This document shows positions 16,409-24,724 of a stretch of DNA of 64,000 nucleotides, piece by piece. Under the pieces are notes generated by a model. That model was not told the DNA's origin and made no database searches. It saw nothing but the letters and a program-made list of their open reading frames with translations. A program made the position numbers and the translations under genes. How positions within the stretch are numbered: position 1 is the first letter of the stretch; every line of letters begins with the position of its first letter. The stretch is taken from positions 216,225 through 280,224 of the forward strand of contig JAODME010000005.1 of NCBI GenBank assembly GCA_025465095.1, read 5' to 3'. The stretch comes from Microbacteriaceae bacterium. Lineage in GTDB: Bacteria > Actinomycetota > Actinomycetes > Actinomycetales > Microbacteriaceae.

Positions 16409-17237
16409 TTAATCTCCTCGTGTTAGCCGTCGGTGCCGGTGTCAACGCTATCGCCATCGGATTCCCCTCAGGTTCGCGGTCGTCCCAAACCTGCCCCATT
16501 TCGGTGAAGGTGCGGGTCATGATGGCGAGCATCGCCGTGCCTGCGGCATCCGGCTTGCCGCTCTGGACGGCGTTGGCAACGTCGACGTGCAGCTGCAGCG
16601 CCTCGCTGTGCGGATACTTCGGCATGAGCCCGTAGTGCGTGCGACCGATGAGCACCTCGGAGACGAGGTTGTTCAGCCGGGAGAACATCTCGTTGCCGCT
16701 CATCTCCATCACGAGAGCGTGGAACGCGATGTCGAGTTCGAGGAACAGATCCTCGTCACCGCTGCGCCCGGCCGCCCACAGTCGTCCGGCGAGTCCCATC
16801 AGGTCACTGGCCTGGGAGAGGTTCGCGCCGGTCGCCGCGAGCTTCGCGGCCTCCGGCTCGATCGCCGCTCGTAGCTGGGTGAGGGAACGCAGCTGTGCGA
16901 TCCTGCCGCGGCCGGCGAGTCGCCACCGGATGACGCTGAGGTCGTAGACGTTCCACTCGCTCATCGGCAGGATGACGTTGCCGACGCGTCGCTTCGAGGT
17001 CACCATGCCCATCGCGGCGAGCGCGCGCAAACTCTCCCTGATGACGGAACGGGATACGAGGTAACGGTTTTCGAGCTCCTCGGTGGTGATGGTCGAGCCG
17101 GCGGGCATCCGCCCCTCGCAGATCGCCTTGCCCAGTTCGTCAAGGATCTGCGAGTGAAGACCCTCCGCGCCGGGTGCGCGGGCCGCCACGAATTCGTGCG
17201 TCACGGAGTGACTGGGCAGTTCGACGGGGGCGTCCAC
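16401..17237 (-). CDS. GntR family regulator, FadR/FCD subfamily
   Basis: The 278-residue regulator has a winged helix at about residues 25-95 (LHSQILDELGKAI, then TTEELENRYLVSRSVIRESLR) and an all-helical FCD effector domain to the C-terminus, where LRAAIEPEAAKLAA and the metal-binding His positions (FHALVMEMSGNEM, DVANAV) occur. No ATG is available at the front. GTG at 17237 is used; a TTG at 17261 is possible but would reach into the operator. It is cotranscribed with gnd and divergent from the sugar-acid ABC operon. The operator TAGTAAGACTA between the genes fits the FadR-type consensus, so it probably represses both until gluconate or a phosphorylated aldonate binds. Confidence 0.85.
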   Translation of the reverse strand: MDAPVELPSHSVTHEFVAARAPGAEGLHSQILDELGKAICEGRMPAGSTITTEELENRYLVSRSVIRESLRALAAMGMVTSKRRVGNVILPMSEWNVYDLSVIRWRLAGRGRIAQLRSLTQLRAAIEPEAAKLAATGANLSQASDLMGLAGRLWAAGRSGDEDLFLELDIAFHALVMEMSGNEMFSRLNNLVSEVLIGRTHYGLMPKYPHSEALQLHVDVANAVQSGKPDAAGTAMLAIMTRTFTEMGQVWDDREPEGNPMAIALTPAPTANTRRLSD

Positions 17238-17252
17238 CTGAAGATCATATCC

Positions 17253-17297
17253 ATTACACAAAGAAGGTTGTAATAGTAAGACTATTGCGGCTAATAT
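17253..17297 (+). promoter_or_regulatory. promoter of the sugar-acid ABC operon with GntR operators
   Basis: TTGTAA (17268-17273) and TAATAT (17292-17297) are separated by 18 bp. The FadR-type consensus TnGTnnnACnA is met exactly by TAGTAAGACTA (17274-17284), the core of a 15-bp inverted repeat (17272-17286) in the spacer. A second inverted repeat, ATTACA-N10-TGTAAT (17253-17274), overlaps the -35. Binding here would block the rightward promoter and could also control the divergent GntR-gnd pair. Confidence 0.7.
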
Positions 17298-17374
17298 CTC
17301 CGACTAAGGCAGATGTAACGATGCATCTGAGGAGGGCTTGCGCGCAGACGCGTCGGCTCAGAATGGAGACGAAC

Positions 17375-18673
17375 GTGAAATCACCAAGAGTCTTGCGCGT
17401 CGCCGGGATCACCACAGCAGCACTCCTTGCCGTGGGCACCTTGGCGTCATGCAGCAGCGACACGGGCGGCGGCGACGGATCCGGTGTTCTCAACATCACC
17501 CTCGCGAACCACGTGTGGACCGACGCCATCAAGGAATCGCTTCCCGAGTTCGAGCAGGAGAGCGGCATCGACGTCAACCTCACCCAACTCGGCGAGGACC
17601 AGCTATCCGACCAGTACAACGTGAAGCTCAACGCCGGTACGAACGAGATCGACGTCATGATGTACCGCCCACTCCAGGAGGGCAAGCTCTTCGCCCAGAA
17701 CAAGTGGGTCGCCGACATCACCGAGCAGGTCGAAGGCGCCGAGGACTGGGACTGGAGCGACTTCCAGGAAGGCCCCGTCGAGGCGACGACCGTCGAGGAC
17801 GCGGTGGTCGGCGTGCCGATCATCACCGAGCGCGAGGTGCTCTACTACCGCACCGATCTGCTCGAGGCCGCCGGCCTCGAAGTGCCGACCACGCTCGAAG
17901 AGCTCGAGGCCGCAGCAGCCCAGATCTCCGAAGCGAACCCCGGAGTCGCCGGCTTCGTCGCACGAACCGGTGCCTCCGCTGCCGTCACCCAGTTCAGCAG
18001 TTACCTCTACAGCGAGGGCGGCACGTGGATCGACGATGACGGCAACGCGGCGATCGACACGCCGGAGGCGAAGTCGGCATACGAGTTCTACGGCACGTTG
18101 CTCCGCGAGCACGGTCCGGACAACGTGTCCACCGACATGAGCTGGCCCGAGGCGATGGCCATCTTCACCCAGGGCAACGCGGCGTTCTACACCGACGCCG
18201 ACAGCCTCTACAAGAATGCGGTGGATCCCGCCTCTTCGACGGTGGCTGACACCGTCGGATTCGCTCAGTTCCCGGCCGGCGAAGACGGCTCAAAGCCCTA
18301 CAACGTGCCGTCCTGGGCGCTGGGAATCGCGGCCGAATCGGAGAACTCCGAGAACGCGTGGGAGTTCATCCAATGGGCCACCAGCCAGGAGAAGATGCTC
18401 GAGCTGCAGCAGGCCGGCGTTCCCGGATCCCGCGTCTCGGTCTGGGAGGACCCCTCGGCCACCGAGGACTACCCGGCCGACCTCCTCGAGGCGATCAACG
18501 CCAGCTTCGATGTGGGCGTCGGTTTCGACCGACCGCTCGTCATCTCGGTAGCCGAGGTCCGTGAAATCGTCGGAATGCCGATCGTGGAGTCCATCACGGG
18601 CGGCGACGTCGATGCAGCGATCGAGAATGCACAGTCGCAGTTCCAGGAGTTCCTGGACGACGAGAGGGGCTAA
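17375..18673 (+). CDS. ABC transporter carbohydrate-binding lipoprotein (family 1 SBP)
   Basis: This is a 432-residue extracellular solute-binding protein of the MalE/UgpB class. A lipoprotein signal (LLAVGTLASC) is followed by a Ser/Gly/Asp linker. The mature fold begins LNITLANHVWTDAIKESLPEFEQ and includes an FTQGNAAFYTDADSLY segment typical of the family. GTG at 17375 is preferred because GGAGA precedes it by seven bases; ATG at 17363 in the same frame lacks a ribosome-binding site. It is first in an operon with two permeases, a gluconokinase, a DgoD-like dehydratase, an aldolase and a KDG kinase, so the ligand is probably an aldonate or oligosaccharide acid. Confidence 0.88.
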   Translation: MKSPRVLRVAGITTAALLAVGTLASCSSDTGGGDGSGVLNITLANHVWTDAIKESLPEFEQESGIDVNLTQLGEDQLSDQYNVKLNAGTNEIDVMMYRPLQEGKLFAQNKWVADITEQVEGAEDWDWSDFQEGPVEATTVEDAVVGVPIITEREVLYYRTDLLEAAGLEVPTTLEELEAAAAQISEANPGVAGFVARTGASAAVTQFSSYLYSEGGTWIDDDGNAAIDTPEAKSAYEFYGTLLREHGPDNVSTDMSWPEAMAIFTQGNAAFYTDADSLYKNAVDPASSTVADTVGFAQFPAGEDGSKPYNVPSWALGIAAESENSENAWEFIQWATSQEKMLELQQAGVPGSRVSVWEDPSATEDYPADLLEAINASFDVGVGFDRPLVISVAEVREIVGMPIVESITGGDVDAAIENAQSQFQEFLDDERG

Positions 18674-18688
18674 CAGCCACTCGGGGAT

Positions 18689-18731
18689 GGGCCGCCGGCC
18701 GAGCTGCCACCGGCCGAGCTGCCGGCGGCCC
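18689..18731 (+). terminator. intercistronic hairpin after the SBP gene
   Basis: A 10-bp GC-only stem (GGGCCGCCGG at 18689-18698 with CCGGCGGCCC at 18722-18731) encloses a loop holding one and a half copies of GGCCGAGCTGCC. Its position 16 bp after the binding-protein gene fits a partial terminator or 3'-end stabiliser that raises binding-protein output over the permeases. Confidence 0.55.
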
Positions 18732-18799
18732 GTCCCACCGTATTTCCGTAACAACGACGTTGTGCCCCCGCCAGGGCGGCCGGCGGAAAGAGGTGACCG

Positions 18800-19768
18800 G
18801 TGAGCATTGTCGCTAACCGCAGGAGCAACCCCGTGAGCACGGGTTCTCCCCAGAACGACCGCCCGACGAAGGGCGCGCTCGATAGTTTCTCGCACTGGGC
18901 GAACAAGCACCGCAAGTGGGTTCTCGCGGCACCGGCCATGATCTTCACCGCGCTGCTCATCGCGTTCCCCCTCGGCTGGACCCTCTATCTGAGCCTGACC
19001 GACTCCTCCGGCTCGGTGCGCGCCGACTCCGAATTCATCGGCCTTGAGAACTACGGTGAGGTGCTGACCGACTTCGACCGCTTCTGGCCGGCCGTCGGGC
19101 GCACCCTCTACTTCACCGGCGGGGCACTCGCGTTCGAGATGGCACTAGGAATGGCCATCGCCCTGCTGCTCTGGCGTCCGTTCCGCGGGGAGAAGTGGGT
19201 GCGCGTTGCGATCCTGCTTCCGCTCGTCGCCACGCCCGTCGCGGTCGGCATGATGTGGAGCCTCATCCTCGACCCCAACATCGGCTTCGCCAACCAGGCG
19301 CTGTCCTGGTTCGGGATCCCGCCGCAGCCGTGGCTCGCCGGACAGGACACGGCCCTCACGACCCTGATGTTCGTCGACATCTGGCAGTGGACCCCCATGG
19401 TCGTTCTCATCCTGCTCGCCGGACTCACCTCTCTTTCTGATGAACCGGACGAAGCGGCTCGCGTGGATGGTGCGAGCGCCTGGCAACGGTTCTGGTACGT
19501 CACCTTCCCCCTCGTCATGCCGGTGTTCATCACGGCCATCCTGCTGCGCGGCATCGACGCGCTGAAGACCTACGACATCCTCTACGCCACCAAAGGCAAG
19601 GGGGGCGGATCATTCCACGAGGTCGAGACCCTGAACGTCTACGCCTACGGGCTGAGCTTCGACTACAACGACTACGGCATGTCCTCCGCCGTTCTGATCA
19701 TCTTCTTCATGATGATCGTCGGCTGCATCTGGCTCCTGACCGCTCGCAAGAAGAGGAGCAACCGATGA
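18800..19768 (+). CDS. ABC carbohydrate permease, MalF/UgpA type
   Basis: This is a 322-residue inner-membrane permease with about six transmembrane helices (first at about 45-67, KWVLAAPAMIFTALLIAFPL). The EAA loop, DEAARVDGASAWQRFWYVTFPLV, which contacts the ATPase, lies at about residues 215-240. It starts with GTG after AGAGGTGA. It overlaps the next permease by four bases (ATGA). No ATPase gene occurs in the operon, so a shared multi-system ATPase encoded elsewhere is presumably used. Confidence 0.9.
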   Translation: MSIVANRRSNPVSTGSPQNDRPTKGALDSFSHWANKHRKWVLAAPAMIFTALLIAFPLGWTLYLSLTDSSGSVRADSEFIGLENYGEVLTDFDRFWPAVGRTLYFTGGALAFEMALGMAIALLLWRPFRGEKWVRVAILLPLVATPVAVGMMWSLILDPNIGFANQALSWFGIPPQPWLAGQDTALTTLMFVDIWQWTPMVVLILLAGLTSLSDEPDEAARVDGASAWQRFWYVTFPLVMPVFITAILLRGIDALKTYDILYATKGKGGGSFHEVETLNVYAYGLSFDYNDYGMSSAVLIIFFMMIVGCIWLLTARKKRSNR

Positions 19769-20658
19769 GTTCCGTAGTGGACAAGCAACCCGCCGTGCCA
19801 GACGCTGCGCGGCTGCCCGCGGCCTTCAAAAAGCGCCCGAAGCATCCGGCCACCCGCGCTTACGGCCTCTTCCGTGTGCTCGCCCTCGTGATTATCGTGC
19901 TGACCTTCCTCGCCCCGCTGGTCTGGATGGTGCTGTCATCGCTCAAGACCAACGTCGACATCTACGACCCGACGGCCGCGTTCGTCTTCTCGCCGACCCT
20001 GCAGAACTACGAGACGGTGTTCGGGCAGGCCTCATACCTGCAGTACATCTTCAACAGCTTCTGGATCGGCATCTGGGCGACCGTGCTCTCGATGATCCTC
20101 GGCGTTCCAGCCGCGTACTCCATGAGCCGCTTCGTGATGAAGAAGTCTGCCGCGGTCGTGCTGATGGCGCGCATCATTCCCGGCGTCAGCCTGCTGGTGC
20201 CCTGGTACTTCGTGTTCTCGAACCTCGGGCTCGTCGGCGGGTACAGCGTGCTGATCCTGTCGCACATGTTCGTGCTGCTGCCGCTGTTCGTCTACATCAT
20301 GATGTCGTTCTTCGACTCACTGCCCTTGGAACTCGAAGAGCAGGGGCAGGTCGACGGGCTCACCCCGATCGGCGCGTTCCTGCGGATCGCGCTGCCACTG
20401 TCGGTTCCGGGCATCGCGACGGCGAGCATTCTGTCGTTCATCTTCTCCTGGAACAACTTCATGTTCGCCCTGGTCCTCTCCGGCTCGAGCACGAAGACCC
20501 TTCCGGTCGCGATCTTCGACTTCGTCGCCTACGCGAGCATCGACTGGGGCGGGCTGATGGCGGCCGCGGTGATCATCACCGTTCCGATCATGGTCATCGC
20601 GCTGTTCACGCAGAAGTACATCGTGTCCGGGCTCACCGCCGGCGCCACGAAGGGCTAG
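19765..20658 (+). CDS. ABC carbohydrate permease, MalG/UgpE type
   Basis: This is the 297-residue partner permease with six predicted helices, the first at about 38-60 (ALVIIVLTFLAPLVWMVLSS). The EAA loop reads EEQGQVDGLTPIGAFLRIALPLS at about residues 190-212; it keeps the central Gly but has Gln-Gly in place of the usual Ala-Ala. Translation is coupled to the upstream permease through the ATGA overlap, and the gluconokinase gene starts two bases after its stop. Confidence 0.9.
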   Translation: MSSVVDKQPAVPDAARLPAAFKKRPKHPATRAYGLFRVLALVIIVLTFLAPLVWMVLSSLKTNVDIYDPTAAFVFSPTLQNYETVFGQASYLQYIFNSFWIGIWATVLSMILGVPAAYSMSRFVMKKSAAVVLMARIIPGVSLLVPWYFVFSNLGLVGGYSVLILSHMFVLLPLFVYIMMSFFDSLPLELEEQGQVDGLTPIGAFLRIALPLSVPGIATASILSFIFSWNNFMFALVLSGSSTKTLPVAIFDFVAYASIDWGGLMAAAVIITVPIMVIALFTQKYIVSGLTAGATKG

Positions 20659-20660
20659 GA

Positions 20661-21194
20661 GTGGGCAGCACGATTCCGCCCATCGTTGTGATGGGTGTGC
20701 AGGGCTCAGGCAAGTCGACGATCGGGTCGCTGCTCGCGCAGCGGCTCGGTGTCGCCTTCATCGACGGCGACACCCTGCACTCGAAAGGCAACGTGGCATC
20801 GATGGCCGCCGGCAATGCACTCACCGACGAACAGCGGATGCCGTGGCTGCATGAGGTGGGACGTGCGCTCGCGGGCCGCGACGGCGGCATCGTCGTCGCC
20901 TGTTCGGCCCTCAAACGCAGCTACCGCGATCTGCTGCGGAGCCATGCGCCCGGCCTCTTCGTCGTCGACCCGGAAGGATCGATGGAGCTCGTCGCCGCCC
21001 GCATCACCGCCCGGCAGCACGAGTACATGCCGCCCGCGCTCCTTCAGTCCCAGTACGACACGCTCGAGCCGCTCGAGGCCGACGAGCATGGCGTCACCGT
21101 GGACATCGCCCACGCCCCGGTCGAGCTGATCGACACCATCGTGGAGGCGCTGTCGCATCCGGCCGCCGCAGGACGGGCATCCGTTGCTCATTAG
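20661..21194 (+). CDS. gntK: gluconokinase
   Basis: This 177-residue GntK-type P-loop kinase has normal family length. Walker A is GVQGSGKST near residue 13. FIDGDTLHS, GNALTDEQRMPWL, VACSALKRSYRD and YMPPALLQSQYDTLEPL follow. It starts with GTG two bases after the permease stop. It is the second gluconokinase in the window and is clearly diverged from the one at 11260, which has an extra tail. Its product, 6-phosphogluconate, would be used by the divergently encoded Gnd. Confidence 0.92.
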   Translation: MGSTIPPIVVMGVQGSGKSTIGSLLAQRLGVAFIDGDTLHSKGNVASMAAGNALTDEQRMPWLHEVGRALAGRDGGIVVACSALKRSYRDLLRSHAPGLFVVDPEGSMELVAARITARQHEYMPPALLQSQYDTLEPLEADEHGVTVDIAHAPVELIDTIVEALSHPAAAGRASVAH

Positions 21195-22329
21195 GGCCGT
21201 CGAGACCTTCCGCGTCGCCCCCCGCTGGCTTTTCGTGCGGATCGAGACGGATGACGGCATCGTCGGCTGGGGCGAGGGCTCGCTCGAGGGCAACTCCGAC
21301 ATCGTGCGCACCGCGATCGCACAGTTCGCCGAGTACCTCGTCGGGCGCGACCCTTCGACGATCGAGGACCACTGGCAGGTGCTCACCAAGGGAGGCTTCT
21401 ACCGCGGTGGACCGGTGTTCGCGAGCGCCGTTTCCGGCATCGACCAGGCGCTGTGGGACATCGCGGGCAAGGCCCTCGGCGTTCCCGTGCACCGACTCCT
21501 CGGAGGGAAGGTGCGCGACCGCATCCGCGCCTACGGCTGGGTCGGCGGCGACGACCCGAACGAGGTAGGCGACCACATTGCCGAGCAGTTGGCTGTCGGG
21601 CTCACCGCCGTCAAGATGAACGCGAGCGGACGGATGAGCCGGCTCGGCAGCGCCGGGGAGCTTGACCGGGTCGTCGAGCGCGTGGCCGCCGCGCGGGAGG
21701 TGCTTGGACCGGACCGCGACGTCGCGGTGGACTTCCACGGGCGTTTCACGCTCGCGAGCGCCCGCCGCGTCGCGCCTCTGCTCGAGCAGTTTCATCCGTT
21801 CTTCCTCGAGGAACCGGTCGTGCCCGAGAACTCGCACCTCATCGGCGACCTCGCTCGTTCGACCAGCATCCCGGTCGCGACGGGGGAGCGCCTCTACAAT
21901 CGGCAGGACTTCCTGCCCGTGCTGCAGGCCGGCATCGCCGTCGCCCAGCCCGACCTGTCGCACGCGGGCGGCATCTCCGAGGTGCGCCGCATCGCCGCGA
22001 TGGCCGAGGTGTACGACGTGCAGCTCGCCCCGCACTGCCCGCTCGGGCCCCTCGCCCTCGCCGCGTGCCTGCAGGTCGGGTTTGCGACACCGAACTACCT
22101 GATCCAGGAACAGAGCATCGGCATCCACTACAACCAGGGTGCGGAGGTGCTCGACTACGTGATGGACATCGACCCGCTGAAGTTCGTGGACGGCCACTTC
22201 GAACTGCTCACCGGCCCGGGGCTCGGCATCGAGATCGACGAGGCCGCCGTGCGGAAGGCGGACCGGGTCGGCAGAGGCTGGAGCACACCGATCTGGCGGC
22301 ACAGCGACGGTTCGTTCGCGGAGTGGTGA
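21184..22329 (+). CDS. dgoD: galactonate dehydratase-like enolase superfamily enzyme (DgoD type)
   Basis: This 381-residue acid-sugar dehydratase probably converts D-galactonate (or a related aldonate) to 2-keto-3-deoxygalactonate. Active-site residues of the DgoD group are visible: Asp and His in AVDFHGRF, Glu in FFLEEPVV, Glu in ATGERLY, and the general acid/base His in LAPHCPLGP. The start is a TTG inside the end of the kinase gene (11-base overlap), giving MLIRAVETFRV, which matches the family N-terminus. Exact substrate is not certain; the downstream aldolase and PfkB kinase are consistent with a 2-keto-3-deoxy acid route. Confidence 0.86.
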   Translation: MLIRAVETFRVAPRWLFVRIETDDGIVGWGEGSLEGNSDIVRTAIAQFAEYLVGRDPSTIEDHWQVLTKGGFYRGGPVFASAVSGIDQALWDIAGKALGVPVHRLLGGKVRDRIRAYGWVGGDDPNEVGDHIAEQLAVGLTAVKMNASGRMSRLGSAGELDRVVERVAAAREVLGPDRDVAVDFHGRFTLASARRVAPLLEQFHPFFLEEPVVPENSHLIGDLARSTSIPVATGERLYNRQDFLPVLQAGIAVAQPDLSHAGGISEVRRIAAMAEVYDVQLAPHCPLGPLALAACLQVGFATPNYLIQEQSIGIHYNQGAEVLDYVMDIDPLKFVDGHFELLTGPGLGIEIDEAAVRKADRVGRGWSTPIWRHSDGSFAEW

Positions 22330-22366
22330 ACTCGTAGTCTGAAACCGCATGCATCGAGGGAGACAC

Positions 22367-23005
22367 ATGTCACACGAACTGCTCGCCGGTCTCGGCGAGG
22401 CTCGCCTGCTCGCGATCATCCGGGGAGAGGATGCCGCGGCATCCGTGAAGACGGCGCTGACCCTACTCGAGGAGGGTTTCCGCTTCCTCGAGATCTCGCT
22501 CAATACCGCGGACGCCCTCGAGGTCATCGGCACGGTCGCGCGAGAGGCCCCCGAGGGTGCCCGCATCGGCGCCGGCACGGTCCTCACCGCCGACGACGTA
22601 CACCGCGTGCGGGAAGCGGGAGCGACATACGCTGTCACCCCCGCCGTGGCCACGAGCGTCGCAGAATCCGCGCGGCTCGACTTCCCGGTCATCGCCGGCG
22701 CGATGACCCCGACCGAGTGCGTCAGCGCAATGCGGCAGGGCGCGACGGCGGTCAAGCTGTTCCCCGCGTCGATCGGCGGACCGCCGTACCTCAAGGCGCT
22801 GCGCGACCCGTTGCCGGACATCCCGTTCGTCGCGGTCGGCGGTATCGGCGTCCAACTGGTCAGCGAGTACCTCTCCGTCGGCGCGGTCGCGGTCGGCCTC
22901 GGCAGCCCGCTGATCAAGGACGCCGCTGCCGGGGGCAACCTCGACGAACTGCGCGAGCGCGCTGCACGGTTCCGCGCCGCCGTCGACGCGTGGACGTCGC
23001 GTTGA
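22367..23005 (+). CDS. 2-dehydro-3-deoxy-6-phosphogluconate/galactonate aldolase
   Basis: This 212-residue class I aldolase of the KDPG family cleaves 2-keto-3-deoxy-6-phospho-aldonates to pyruvate and glyceraldehyde 3-phosphate. The Schiff-base lysine lies in TAVKLFPAS, the catalytic Glu in FRFLEISLNT, and the phosphate-binding VAVGGIGV loop is present. The ATG at 22367 has GAGGGAGA ahead of it; an ATG 18 bases upstream lacks one. It can serve both the galactonate-type branch here and KDG from mannonate dehydration at 14 kb. Whether it is Eda-like or DgoA-like cannot be separated by eye. Confidence 0.9.
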   Translation: MSHELLAGLGEARLLAIIRGEDAAASVKTALTLLEEGFRFLEISLNTADALEVIGTVAREAPEGARIGAGTVLTADDVHRVREAGATYAVTPAVATSVAESARLDFPVIAGAMTPTECVSAMRQGATAVKLFPASIGGPPYLKALRDPLPDIPFVAVGGIGVQLVSEYLSVGAVAVGLGSPLIKDAAAGGNLDELRERAARFRAAVDAWTSR

Positions 23006-23949
23006 CCGCGGTCGACGTCGTCACTTTCGGCGAATCGATGGGGTCGATCCGCGCGGCAGGGCTGTTGCGCTTCGGCGGCACCATGAACATGACGATGGGC
23101 GGTGCGGAGTCCAACGTCGCGATCGGGCTCGCCCGACTCGGCCACGCGGTGCGCTGGGTGGGCCGGTTGGGCGACGACGAGGTCGGCGAGTACGTGCTGC
23201 GGATGCTGCGCGCCGAATCGGTAGACACCGAACAGGTCACTCTCGACACCGCCCGGCGCACCGGGCTCATGCTCGTCGAGAAGCGCCTGCCCGACATCGC
23301 CCGGGTCGCCTACTACCGGGCCGGATCGGCAGGGTCCGCACTCGGCATCCCCGACCTCGACGGCGCCTTCGATGCGAGCACCCGCATCCTCCACGTCACC
23401 GGCATCACACCGGCGCTGTCCCCGTCCGCCGCCGAGGCCGCGCTCTGGGCGGTCCGCACGGCGAAGGAGCTCGGCGTGCTCGTCTCGTTCGACGTGAACT
23501 ATCGGGCCGCGCTGTGGAGCCGGGAGGCGGCATCCGCGGTCCTCACCGAATTGGCGCGCGCGGCAGACATCGTCTTCGCCTCCGACGACGAGCTGTCGCT
23601 GGTCGCCGACGGCGAGACTGAGGAGCATGCCGCGCAGGCTCTGATCGCTGCAGGCGTCGACCAGGTGGTCGTGAAGCGTGGGGCAGACGGAGCGATCGCA
23701 TGGCACGGAACGCAATCGACGTCGGTGCCGGCGCGCAAGGTGGCCGCCGTGGACACGATCGGTGCGGGCGACGCCTTCACCGCCGGATACCTCTCGGCGC
23801 TGCTCGACGGCGAGAACGTCGCCGCGCGACTCGATCGCGGCGCGGTGCTCGGCGCGTTCGCGGTGAGCGCCGCGGGGGACTGGGAGGCGTCGCCCACCCG
23901 TCGGGAGCTGTCGATGCTCGACCACGCCCCCGGGTCCACGCTGCGCTGA
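22990..23949 (+). CDS. kdgK: 2-keto-3-deoxygluconate kinase (PfkB family)
   Basis: This 319-residue ribokinase-family enzyme phosphorylates KDG (or KDGal) at C6. It shows VTFGESMGSIR at the N-terminus, the substrate loop MGGAESNVAIGLARLG, a DVNYRAALW block, and the PfkB signature AVDTIGAGDAFTAGYLSALL with the catalytic Asp. The GTG at 22990 overlaps the aldolase gene by 16 bases; a TTG at 23002 is the other possible start. With the aldolase it completes the lower part of both the glucuronate and aldonate pathways. Confidence 0.9.
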   Translation: MDVALTAVDVVTFGESMGSIRAAGLLRFGGTMNMTMGGAESNVAIGLARLGHAVRWVGRLGDDEVGEYVLRMLRAESVDTEQVTLDTARRTGLMLVEKRLPDIARVAYYRAGSAGSALGIPDLDGAFDASTRILHVTGITPALSPSAAEAALWAVRTAKELGVLVSFDVNYRAALWSREAASAVLTELARAADIVFASDDELSLVADGETEEHAAQALIAAGVDQVVVKRGADGAIAWHGTQSTSVPARKVAAVDTIGAGDAFTAGYLSALLDGENVAARLDRGAVLGAFAVSAAGDWEASPTRRELSMLDHAPGSTLR

Positions 23950-23991
23950 CGCTCTCGGCGGACGGGGCGACGCCACGACCGGCCACGCTGC

Positions 23992-24720
23992 CTAGGGGTA
24001 GTGGATCTCCGCCGCGTGCACTCGTGCGCAGGCGTCGGTGAGTGCCCACAGCAGGTCTCCTCCCGCCGCGTTGAACGAATCGCCGTCGATGGCGAGTGGG
24101 GCTCCGAAGACGACGACGGGCGCCCCGATGCCCGTGCAGCTCACTGCCTGCTCGATACTGAGACCGCCGACCGCTTGCACGGGAACCGTGGTCGCGGCGA
24201 CGATCGCCGGAAGGTCGGTCAACGGAGTGAGCCCGAGCTCGGGATGCATTCCCCGATGGTCGTAGCCGATGTGGTGGATGACCATGCCGACCCCGAGCGA
24301 TTCGAGGCGCACGCATTCCCGAACGCGATCATCCGCGCCGAGGTCGTCGCCCATGATCAGCATGTCGAACTCGGCGCCGGCCTCGATCACGCGCTCGATG
24401 GTCGCGTCGTGGGCCCGCCCCATCACGATCACGGCGTCGGCGCCGGCATCGCCCATCATCTGCGCCTCGAGGTATCCGCCGTCCATCGTCTTCAGGTCCA
24501 CGATGAGCGGATGCTTCGGGAACTCCTTGCGAAGCGCGCGGACGGCGTGCAACCCCTCCGCGAGGATGAGCGGTGTTCCCACCTCGATCCAATCGGCGCC
24601 GGCCTCGACCGCGATGGCGGCCGTACGCAAAGCGTCGTCATTGCTCGTGAGGTCGAGTGATATCTGCACGAGAGGTCGGGTCAGCGTGTCCCGGCGCAGG
24701 CCGCGGATGGAGGTCGACAC
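23992..24720 (-). CDS. 3-hexulose-6-phosphate synthase / keto-gulonate-6-phosphate decarboxylase family protein
   Basis: This 242-residue member of the orotidine-5'-phosphate decarboxylase superfamily shows the family pattern in HPLIVDLKTMDGGYLEAQMM, with the D-x-K-x-x-D metal and catalytic residues. The TMD form is closer to hexulose-6-phosphate synthase than to UlaD-type decarboxylases, and AGADAVIVMGRAHDATI follows as usual. The phosphate-binding end reads PVQAVGGLS and VVVFGAPLA. It is last in a three-gene operon behind a D-2-hydroxyacid dehydrogenase and an Ldh-type reductase, four bases after the former. No methanol or RuMP genes are near, so a role in a sugar-acid pathway is more likely than formaldehyde fixation. 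Confidence 0.8.
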   Translation of the reverse strand: MSTSIRGLRRDTLTRPLVQISLDLTSNDDALRTAAIAVEAGADWIEVGTPLILAEGLHAVRALRKEFPKHPLIVDLKTMDGGYLEAQMMGDAGADAVIVMGRAHDATIERVIEAGAEFDMLIMGDDLGADDRVRECVRLESLGVGMVIHHIGYDHRGMHPELGLTPLTDLPAIVAATTVPVQAVGGLSIEQAVSCTGIGAPVVVFGAPLAIDGDSFNAAGGDLLWALTDACARVHAAEIHYP

Positions 24721-24724
24721 CGTG

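Noticed and set aside
21094..23976. 960-codon minus-strand frame
   Set aside because: It spans DgoD, aldolase and KDG kinase genes with intact active sites on the plus strand; it is a GC-driven shadow.
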